NCBI GenBank assembly: GCA_009103225.1
Contig: RHPI01001715.1
Coordinates: 162,856 to 226,855 of the forward strand
DNA: 64,000 bases
Reading direction: 5' to 3'
Origin: Chlorokybus atmophyticus
Taxonomy: Eukaryota > Streptophyta > Chlorokybophyceae > Chlorokybales > Chlorokybaceae
A program made the position numbers and the translations under genes. Below, piece by piece: positions 54,955 through 64,000 of the stretch. The stretch's first letter is position 1. Each line of letters starts with the position of its first letter. The notes beneath the pieces were generated by a model, which saw only the letters and a list, made by a program, of their open reading frames with translations, was not told where the DNA came from and ran no database searches.

Positions 54955-56860
54955 ATGGCGACCGCTGCTGCTGCCACCGTAGCAGTGTGCTCATCTTCCT
55001 CGGCTTCTTCTTCGAGGCATGGAGTGGTGCGGAGCAGCAGAAGAGAGCAGCCTAGCAGGGCTGCGCTGCTGCCACTGAGGCGGACAGTTGCACTTCCAGG
55101 AGCAGCTAGGGTTTCTGCCTCTTCCGGCTCGCGCCGAGCGACCGTGTGCATGGCCCAAGCCGCCCCCACACAATGTGAGCGCTTGCCTGCAGTCTGACAT
55201 TGCATGCGGGACAGTAACTGCACAGTGGACAATAATGCAAGCAAGTTCCTAGTGTAGAAGTTGCCTGAAGGCACTTGTCAGTATTTGCAAGTCGGTGGGT
55301 TACAGCTCGTGTCGATGAATGTAGCTGTTGTACTGCTCTTTGTCTTTCTGTGTCCGAAAATGTCTGGCAAACTCCAAGCTGATAACCCGCGGTTGTTGTG
55401 CAGCCGTGAAGTGGTTCACAATATGGGAGTCACTCAGGGACAAGAAGGTAAGAGGTTTCGACACGCGCCGCAGGGTTCAAGCGACCGTATAAGTTGATGT
55501 AATGGCACAATCAATGCATAACACCGATGTATGGCTGTATAAACGCATGCATGCTTTGCCAAACTAATAAAGTGCGTGTGTTTGTCGTACAGCTGCGCTC
55601 AGTTGGCCTTCAAGAGTCGAGGGACATGCTTGAGAACCACGGCTACAAGATCTTGGATGTACGCCCTGCCAGCGACTTCCAAGAGGTGACGAACAGCTGC
55701 TGCCATGCACATGCACATCCGCATCATAATTGGCTGCAGATGAAGTGTTGTGTCCTGTCATTGCTTTTAGCTTCAGAGAAAGTACTACCGGCTTTTGGGG
55801 ACCGTTCTGTGGTTTCTCCATGTCTGCTGTTGCTTTGTTCACGCAGCTACAGCTCACCATTCCGCCATAGACTATTTTTCTGCACTGCCATTGCATGAAC
55901 TGTAGATGAAGCTTGAGGAAGCGCGCCGGGGGGGGGGGGGGGGGNNNNNNNNNNNNNNNNNNNNNNNNNNNNNNNNNNNNNNNNNNNNNNNNNNNNNNNN
56001 NNNNNNNNNNNNNNNNNNNNNNNNNNNNNNNNNNNNNNNNNNNNNNNNNNNNNNNNNNNNNNNNNNNNNNNNNNNNNNNNNNNNNNNNNNNNNNNNNNNN
56101 NNNNNNNNNNNNNNNNNNNNNNNNNNNNNNNNNNNNNNNNNNNNNNNNNNNNGGGGGGGGGGGGGGGGAGGAGGGGGTGCTTGTGTAAGAGTGTGAAAGC
56201 AGCATGTGCTGCCAGAACTGAAAGCATGGACATCGTCTCCCACTCGCATGCATTGGATTGTGCGAAATCTAATGGTGCTGAGTGTGCTGCTGGTGTTGCT
56301 GTCTTAACAGGGGCATGCAGAGGGTGCAATTGGCGTTGAGCTCTTCAGGTACATCAACAGCTGGAACCTCCGCAAGGTGTTGTTCACGCTGCAAGGGGTG
56401 GCTGGAACGGAGTCTAACCCCAACTTCACCCAAGGCAAGGCAGCCATGTGCACACACGCCAAATACTGTAGTACTATGTCTGGCACTGACTGCATTTGTT
56501 TACTCATGCAGAGGTGTTGGAGAAGGTTGGCAGCAAAGACACTCCCATTCTTGTCATGTGCTCTACTGGCGGCACGCTTCGGCCATCTTATGACTGGCCA
56601 TATGGCAAGCATTCCAGGCAAGTGTTGTTTGTCATCCTCGCTAAGTAACCAACCTACTATGCATATGAAATTATCTACTGAACTGTGCCCCGCTTGCAAA
56701 TCACATTAGTACAGCCACACATGTGTAAGCCAACATGCTGGCATGCTTCAGGTCACTTACAGCTGCCTACCGCCTGTTGGAGGACGGCTTCACCAACGTT
56801 GTGCACTTTGGTGCCGGTTTCTATGAGTACGCTAATGCGGGTGGCCCCATGGAAGAGTAG
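54955..56860 (+). CDS. Rhodanese-like domain protein, plastid-targeted (seven exons, one partly in a gap)
   Basis: Exons 54955-55174, 55404-55447, 55593-55685, about 55906-? (runs into the gap), 56311-56434, 56512-56617 and 56752-56860. The first ~70 residues are Ser/Ala/Arg-rich with few acids, as in chloroplast transit peptides. The rhodanese domain follows: KILDVRPASDFQE, GHAEGAIGVELFRY, the active-site loop VMCSTGGTLRP with its catalytic Cys, and LLEDGFTNVVHFGAGFYEY. Plant relatives are thylakoid or stromal sulfurtransferase-like proteins. Introns after the fifth and sixth exons use GC donors (AAG|GCAAGG, CAG|GCAAGT). The fourth exon's end is lost in a poly-G/N gap, so the total length is unknown. 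Confidence 0.85.
55945..56152. other. Assembly gap (208 Ns) flanked by poly-G runs
   Basis: The gap is bordered by poly-G on both sides (about 55927-55944 and 56153-56168). It hides part of rhodanese exon 4 or the following intron. A long G tract or G-quadruplex probably stopped sequencing. Confidence 0.95.
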
Positions 56861-57835
56861 GAGGACAGCTCTGTGCTCATGCTGTTGATGAGTGTCTATA
56901 GTGGTAGGTGCGTACCATTTATTTGTGCATATGTTTTCAGCCGGCAAGGCTCTGTCAAGTCTGGGATGTGTACATGTGGCGTCTCTGTGTGTGCCTCCAT
57001 GTGTGCATGCATGAGTGCGTGTACTGAGTAGGCAGCTACGCATGCTAGCATATCATGTGTACGCGCACAACATCGTATGGGCGCGTGTGGGCTCTTTGGC
57101 ACTCGTGGATGTGTGTACAACTTGCTTGCCTATAAGTCCACTGCATGTTGCAACCTGATGCATTTTGTCGCGCATCATGTCACCTGCAGATCAGCACTTA
57201 TTGCGAAGAAGTGTGCGCTTGTTGAAAATTCGCTTGGGTTTGGCTGCTGACTGTGTAGTTAGTCGTCCATGATAATAGAGGATGAGTTAGTAAATCAGTT
57301 ATCATAATATGCGGTCGATGAGAGTGATGTTGTGCTAAGGACTATGCACTCTGTTGTGCCCATAGTACTACTTGTTACTACTACTACTAGTAATACTTTT
57401 GACGACTACTACTACTACTACTTTCGATGATGACGATGATGGTGACTGCTGCTGCTGCTGCTGCTGCTGCTCCTCCTCCTCCTCCTACCACTACCACTAC
57501 CACCATCACCACCTTCTACTACTGTGCATGTTGCAGCTCTTATACTGTATCTTCTGATAACAATGCGCATCATTGTGTCCCGCATGCTCAGGTCGCGTGT
57601 TGAAGAGTACACAAGGTGGAAAGCAGATTTGATGCGCACATACCACACCTTGGTGAGCATTCAGTGCATTAGTGGCGTTGCAGACAGTGCACAACGCAGA
57701 ACTACATGCACTGATGACATGCTGTCATACCCTATACACACACACTTATCCAAAGCACGCCGGATGCCTCCCAACACTTTAATCATAACAAGTCAGTACG
57801 ACCCCTGAAGCCTCGACTCTCTGTGTCTGTTCCCC
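56861..57835. other. Convergent 3' region with trinucleotide runs
   Basis: About 1 kb between two converging stops. 57370-57520 holds runs of ACT, TGC, TCC and ACC triplets. No exon was recognised. Confidence 0.55.
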
Positions 57836-60800
57836 TCACTGGATAAGAGTGAGTGTGACATCAGTGGCTGTGGCGGGCAGCAGGAGCTCCCCGTCATTGC
57901 TTTGCGCATACTCAGCGCCTGCGGCGGAGGCCTTGACTTTGAGGCTGTGCGGGAGGCGGAGGGCGTACCCACCGCTTGGGGGGTTGGAGCAGTGGAGCTT
58001 GAGCGCAATGACGCTGCTGTTGTCCGCAGCCGGTTCGAACGTGCACGAGCACACGCTAAAGTGGGTGAAAAAGTTGTGGAGCCTCATGGTCTGCTTGAAC
58101 CACTCAGGAGGGGCTCCCGCGAAGAGGACGAGCCTATCGCCGTCCTCGTGCATGAGCGAGTCCCGGAGGAGGTGCCATAACTCAGCCATCGACCAGCCGT
58201 GTGGCATCGCTGACTTGGGTCGCCATGCGGTGCGAAGCTTGTTTGATGCCCACAACCCAACCCCACTGTCCAGCCCCTCATCCAGCACGTAGAACCCCTG
58301 CATGTTGTATGTGGCGAGGTATGCGTTCACTGTGCCGAAACCCGCGTCGCGGTTGCCGGCAAGAAGGCCTTGATGCGCCCTCGCAAGAGGGAAGTATAGC
58401 CAGTCTCCCGGCGCCTGAGCTCCCACGCCAACAAACTGATCGTATGCAGAAGAACCTCGCATCGGGTAAAGTTGTGTTGGCCACAATACGCTGTACGAAC
58501 CATACCCTGGAGAAGGACAAGAGCTCATCAAAGTCAAGATATTGCCAATTACTACTCATTGTACAAAGAGAGATGCTGATGGCATACCATGCCCAAGGTC
58601 TTTCTCGAACTTTTCCTTGTACTCTTGGAACAGCTTAAATGCCAGGTCTGTGGCCTCAGTGGCGCCAATGGAGTCGTCAATGGCTGTTGCCATAAATGCC
58701 GCCGCACGCAAACCCACAATATCAAACGCTTCTGTGTACTCTGGCTGGTACCTGCACAGGAAAGGTGATGTTTAGTAGCAGTGAGTATGCGAGTCAAACC
58801 GCACCGTGCAACATGTTTGCCATATGACATAATCATTTCTTATGCGTGTACACATACCCGTCGCAGGCGCCAGGTTTGAGTTCCTTGCGCACAGCTTCTG
58901 GCACCGCATCGCCGAACCCGTTTGAATCCATGTTGACCCAGTGCGGACCTGGACACATTGAACCATTGGTGAGTGCGGAGCAAATCCATGTGGGCCAAGG
59001 GCCTTGTACACAGGTTATGACGCTGTAAGTCAGAAGATGATGCTAACCTGGTGTAGTGCGGTAGTACTTGATCATGGCCACTAGCCTTTGCACTTGGGGG
59101 TAAACCTGTTGTTGTAAGGGAGAACCATAATGAGTATTACAAGTTGTCATCAAGCCGTTTAGGACATGACTTGCTGTGAACAGCATGCACAGGCAGAATA
59201 TTAATCAGATAGATACGGACCTGTTGTAGCCAGTGGCGCTGCTGAGTGTGAAGCCAATGCTGGCCAGCAATCCACAGAACCTGCCCGGGGTTGTCGGCCT
59301 CGGGCGTGTCGCGGCCATTGAAGGGCTTTTCAAGAAACCTGCGCACGATGGTACTGGAGGCGTCGTGGCGGCCGAGGCGCAGCATTGTGAGGGCACTGTA
59401 CACGCCGTCACGCGTGAACGGGTTGTAGTTGAACAGCGCCACGTCTTGCGACCCATTATTCGTCGCCAGTGACAAGTGCAGCGGCGCAGCCATGTACGCT
59501 TCCACCCACCTGCAATTATACGCGCACCCGTACAATCAGGGCCAGTGACCTTGCTTATGTACCAAGCATAGACTGCTTTTCGGGCAGTCAGTGCAAGTGA
59601 CTCAGCTTGATGCTAGAAACTTTTGGGTCGCTCAACGACAAACATGGCTCGTTGTCAGATATTGAATTAGATGCTGCCGAACTCATACCAAACCGTAGGA
59701 GTTTTCTCAATGTATGCGTATTACGTTAAGTCGATGACTAACTTGCATCTCACCTATAGTCGGGCACTTCAGCCCATGAGCTGCCTTTTTGAATGCGGCA
59801 CTCTTTGGCAGCCTGTCTCCCAACCTGCTGCGAGTTCAGCCCAAGCGTGTCATGAGCCACACCCTCCTTGAGTGTTGTGGCGTTACCATTCACCAACACC
59901 TCCCACCCCTGCTCACCTGCTCTGGAGCGAGGTTTGTCTTGAACCAGTCCGCGCCCGGATCTGGCTGGCGCGGGCACCCGAGCTCGTCTGCCACACGTGT
60001 CTCCTCATCCGTAAACGGATGCACAGGAGCGATGTCCGTCCACCTGTGGGGCGAGTCAGGGAGGCAAGATGCTGTGTCATAAAGGTTGTTTCCATGGTGT
60101 GATCTCGTGTTGTTGTGTTGTGGCACAACATGTGTTGTGCCACAACACGAGTCAGGGAGGCAAGATGCTGTGTTATAAAGGTTGTTTCCATGGTGTGATC
60201 TCGAGTTGTTGTGTTGTGGCACAACATGTGTTGTGCCACAACACATATGCACACACACTCACCCGTTCCACTTGTGTCCACACGTGCGCCGGCCCGCAAG
60301 AACAGGAAACAGGAATTGGAAAGCAGCGGAGCCACCTGAGAGGTGATACAACATGTTTGCCCACAAATAGTAGTCACACATAACCATTGGTCACACTATG
60401 TCAGTCGCTCTTTACCTGGAGGTACTTTTGCGTCAAAGCGCATTGCAGCAGAGCAGTTGCCCATTTCACTCCGGGCCTTGCGGGCGTCTGCAGGTGGACC
60501 GGGCAGCGCGACGGGGAGCTCCCCCGTCAACACGAATGCTCCGATGTCATCGGTGGCAGAAACCCCCGCTGCGCTCGCCACACGCTGTGCAACGACAGCC
60601 GTCTGGCCTGCGTGCGTGTGTGCGTTTGTACGCATGCTTGTGCGTATCTGTGTACATGTGTATATGTTACCAGACTGAAAGCAGTAGTTGTACCTGAGAC
60701 AAGAATAGTGTCGCCCGAGGGCGGGATGTCCACATCAAACACCTAAGTAATGGTAAAATCATGAGGACACTGCAATGGAGCAGTCTCGTTGTTTGCACAG

Positions 60801-61670
60801 TGTTGTTGTTGATCGTGTCAATTTTATCAATTCAACGTTGTATCAGTTCAACATATCAACAATGTGAATGCTGCACACACACCTGAGCACCAGCCGCACC
60901 GATGGGTCTCAAAGCAACATACAGCGCTACAGGCTCATCGCGGACGCCAGTGTTGGCAACGCTAACATCGGCGCCCACGACGTAGCCCTGATAATCCACG
61001 ATGTGTAAGCCCCAGACCCCAGACCCATGGCTGATCATGGAAGAACACAGCTTCAGTCACTACACCTTGTCGCCATTCGGGCCCGTGTACTCAATCTCCG
61101 ACAGTTCGGAGGTTACCGTCACGTTGGTGTTTGGAATGCCAAAGGTAGTGTAAGGCACCAGGCAGCCGCCATGCCTCAGACCATGCCAAGACTGCACGAC
61201 ACAAGATTACAGTTGTGAGAAGACTTGTGCCAACGTTGCTGGTTCAACCGTTGCCATTGTGTTTCAGCAGGTTACTCACCAGCACGCCTTCCTGTGTGGC
61301 AGCCACCAGCTGCCCTCTCTCCCGCAAACTGTGCTGGTAAAGCCAGAAGTAGATGCCGTATGAAGCGAACCCCGGGCTGAGACAAGCAATCATGCAACAA
61401 GTCAGCTTCTATCACTGTTAAGCTGGGCAAGGCTACTCACACGATGGACTCGCACTCTTACCTGAAGTTGCCTTCAGCTTCCACGAAGGTCTTGACCATG
61501 TCGAGGGAGTCTGGGACGCCGATGGGGACATGCTTCTTACCCTTGGGGTTCAGCTGCTGCACGTCTGCCAGAGAGGCGCTGACACTAGTGCCGGCAAGAA
61601 CGACGACAGCAACGAGGAACAGAAGCTTGGGCAGGGGCGGACGGCAGCCCGCCCAGCCTGCTCCTGCCAT
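57836..61670 (-). CDS. Six-hairpin glycosidase-like secreted protein (13 exons, about 801 aa, with an 8-bp duplication)
   Basis: Exons 61670-61462, 61376-61280, 61191-61066, 60987-60883, 60742-60694, 60607-60416, 60335-60263, 60043-59754, 59509-59221, 59105-59048, 58948-58858, 58751-58588 and 58506-57836. The N-terminus is a signal peptide or anchor (LLFLVAVVVLAG). The first half is beta-rich (WHGLRHGGCLVPYTTFGIP). The second half looks like an (alpha/alpha)6 barrel: FNYNPFTRDGVYSALTMLRL, PHWVNMDSNGFGDA, SYSVLWPTQLYP, SAMPHGWSMAELWHLLRD and LVLFAGAPPEWF. A glycan substrate is inferred from the fold; the GH family was not assigned. Exon 8 contains GTGAGCAG between PEQ and GWEVLVNG. The rest is in frame only if these 8 nt are absent, so this allele may be broken or misassembled. 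Intron 7 carries a 96-bp tandem repeat. Confidence 0.7.
60053..60244. repeat. Two 96-bp tandem repeats, each ending in a 34-bp palindrome, inside an intron
   Basis: Units 60053-60148 and 60149-60244 differ at only two positions. Each ends in a 16-bp inverted repeat, GTGTTGTGGCACAACA-TG-TGTTGTGCCACAACAC. The left end lies a few bases from the splice acceptor of glycosidase exon 8, so the array fills most of intron 7. Confidence 0.95.
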
Positions 61671-64000
61671 CGGAGCCAGCTGTCTTCTCCAAGCCAGATT
61701 GCGTCAGACCCCAGCCCAAGCAGACCAGCTGATCACCTGCAAGTCATACACGAGCGGACCAGACGCACAGCAACGCAATTAAGGCCAGGTGGAGGCAGCT
61801 ACGGGCGGCAAGCTCAATGCTCATAGACCAATGCTGGCCTCTTTTTCCGTCTTCTTCTTCTCCTCCAGTTCCTCCTGCTAGTCCCGGCTGGCTGTGTGGG
61901 AGGTGCAGGATGCACACTGAAAGCGGAAAGCCAGCCCATGCTTAAGAGCAGCAGCGCCGGCGCCGTCACATCAAGCTTGAGCAACCAGCTGCAGCGTGAG
62001 GAGGCCAAGCATAGGTTGCTTTGGCGTCGTTCGAGCGTTGTCCGCCGGAACCCTTGCTGTTGATGATGATGTGACGGCCGCCGGCGCGTGAGGCGATGCT
62101 GACAACGACAACCTCAAGCACGAGGACCAGCATGCACAAGCAAGCAAGACGTGCAAGCGTGCTGGTGTCTCGGCGATGTGACACTTGAGCCGGAGGGAGG
62201 GTGCCACCAAGCTGCTTCGCCCTCACCGTTTTGTGTCGCTGCCTGGGCCCAAGTTCGGAAGTTCCAAGCGCTGCAACTTCCAGTATAGAGGGTCGTCCGA
62301 GACGACGACTCGTCCCTCATAACCTACCTTGGGTGGTGCTACCTTGGGTGGTGTGACACCACTAGTGTGACACCACTGTCAATTACACCGTGTACACCAC
62401 CAATTGTTGTATCACGCGTGGTCTTCAATGCACCCTTGAATGTTGCAAGCGCACCTTTGGTCTTGTGAATATCAGATAATACAACTAATAAAGATGGATA
62501 TTGTATGATGTAATATTTATATTATCAAGTTGTATGAGATTGTACAGCATATTTTCATGTGGCGTTGCTTGTCTACAGGGGAACTCATGGTGGGCATGGG
62601 TGTGGCTGCTGCAAGCTTTTGGCGACCTTGGCAAGCTTATCTACTCATGATGATGTTTTGTGTTGGCTTTTTTAGAGGTTTGAAGCAACGCGTTTTTTAA
62701 GAATGTGTACATGCAATTGTTATGATATTATAGTTGCGTGTACACGCCAAGTTTGTTAATTATATATATACACATATAAATCACAACATCTGCACATGTT
62801 TAATTGTATTTTTTGGGATACAATGGTTATCGTTTACATCGATGTGATGTTTGGACTGCATGCTTAAAGACACCAAATTACATGTGTAGCATTTGATACC
62901 ACGTGCATAATGACCAAATGTACATTATGTATAAATTCTAATGAAGCGCATCATGATATTGATACCTGTGGTTTTTGGTTTAACAAGTACTTTACATATT
63001 CGTATACGTTGTTGTTACGTACCTGTTTTCAATCATGTGAAGTCTGATTATAGGTTATGACAGATATACTTTCTATGGATGATATCTATTATTTGATAGC
63101 ATTCATACAAATTTATGCATGAAGCTAATGTGTGCTTAAGCACAACTTTGTATCTGCCATATTATTTGGCATGTATATTGTACAAGATACACAACTTACA
63201 GCACATGCGGTGCTATGCTATTATGGCCAATTTGCATTGCTTAATTCAATAGTCAAAATACATGTAATATGCTATGTGCAACATGATGTGTTTTACATAA
63301 CGTATGCGATAATCTTTGGCTGAACAGAGTCATCATGTAACATGCAATTTGTATGAAGCCATGCAACGCACATCACACTTAAACCCAGCCTCACGATGCA
63401 TAAACTATTGGAAAGCCCATACTATGCATGGGCAATTGCATATCGCATGGTCTATTACAGATTTTGTAAAAACCTATCTACACAACAATGCCCATAATAC
63501 CACCGCTAGCGCATTACACCAGCAACCTTGCAACATGTTTTCCACACCAGAAACTCAGAAGAGGGAATTCATTAAAGTGTACGGGAACGCCCTGCAATAA
63601 TAGCATCCAATGGTGCACGTACACTTTGCACAATGTTACACTTTGCACAATATATGTATCGTAGGCATGCACAATATATGTATTGTAGGCATGCACAGTC
63701 ACAAGTTACCAGGCACAAGGCATGCACGCTAGCAGGCGCAGACAGACGACATCCGGGGCCTACGCTAAATGCGGTATGTGTATTAAGTGTGAAAATGTGG
63801 CGGGGCAATAGGAAGCAGAAGCAGCTGCAAGCAGTAGCTGAAGGACAAACCGGTAGTACAGCGGCTGCATGACGCAAATGATGGGCAGGTAAGTCATTAG
63901 ATTGGCGGGTTGATTGTCAAGATAATGCACATGGCATGACAGAATTGAGGTACCGTAGCGGGCCATGCGACATCAATACGTAGATGCTAAAGGCGTGCTC
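61671..64000. other. Upstream and AT-rich intergenic region to the window end
   Basis: 61671-62320 should include the glycosidase promoter and has (TTC)-rich sequence near 61850. From about 62400 onward the DNA is AT-rich, with TATATA runs near 62760. No exon was recognised. Short direct repeats (CACAATATATGTAT.GTAGGCATG) occur at 63647-63700. Confidence 0.5.

Noticed and set aside
59920-59935. GTGAGCAG as a genuine 8-nt spliceosomal intron
   Set aside because: No room for a branch point or for known splicing machinery; a duplication or assembly error is far more likely.
57836-61670. Assignment of the glycosidase to GH63 (ER glucosidase I)
   Set aside because: The (alpha/alpha)6-like second half fits a six-hairpin fold, but I could not recognise specific GH63 motifs, so the family is left open.

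Overview
The window is nuclear DNA of a eukaryote and most resembles a green (Viridiplantae-type) alga. Genes carry many short GT-AG introns. There is a plastid-type rhodanese with a transit-like N-terminus, a plant-type STE20 kinase, and plant-style telo-box motifs (AAACCCTA) in promoters. A FOP/CEP43-like gene points to a cell with centrioles or flagella. Stops are standard and GC is near 50%. I cannot name the species, and an alga with a secondary plastid is not excluded. The assembly contains lone Ns, a 208-N gap and very long dinucleotide tracts.

Layout. 76-2235 (-): zinc-finger/coiled-coil/RING protein. 2.2-5.5 kb: palindromes, a tandem repeat and a broken copy of the 3' end of the wybutosine gene. 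5479-8739 (-): secreted, probably GPI-anchored protein with a giant (CT)n intron. 9727-11534 (+): multi-pass membrane protein. 14019-18660 (-): an 11-exon fusion of TYW3, TYW2 and a JmjC hydroxylase domain. 18.8-22 kb: decayed or unresolved coding pieces, including a coiled coil and a possible DUF6589-like block, plus a small hypothetical gene. 22.7-23.3 kb: (CA)n. 24757-28066 (-): STE20 kinase, divergent from PRP18 at 28489-30808 (+). 31838-32524 (-): ribosomal protein eS27, divergent from a seven-knuckle CCHC protein at 32901-34954 (+). 36051-39035 (-): coiled-coil protein. 40116-42502 (+): F-box/WD40 protein. 43227-46664 (+): FOP-like protein. 47985-50307 (-): eEF1B gamma. 51396-52387 (+): gamma-glutamylcyclotransferase-like protein. 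54955-56860 (+): plastid rhodanese. 57836-61670 (-): six-hairpin glycosidase-like secreted protein. The remaining right end is AT-rich and apparently non-coding.

The genes do not form one pathway. A recurring theme is RNA processing and translation: tRNA wybutosine synthesis, PRP18 splicing factor, CCHC RNA-binding protein, eS27 and eEF1B gamma. Several of these sit in divergent pairs whose shared promoters carry telo-boxes. Gene models were spliced by hand and each closes in frame across all junctions, apart from three cases: the rhodanese exon hidden by the gap, a weak splice site in the GPI-protein gene, and an 8-bp duplication in the glycosidase gene.

The most notable points are the TYW3-TYW2-JmjC fusion, an unusually high share of GC-AG introns (six of about 89), the broken genomic copy of the fusion gene's last exon, the intron-like 8-bp duplication, and many long perfect palindromes between genes.
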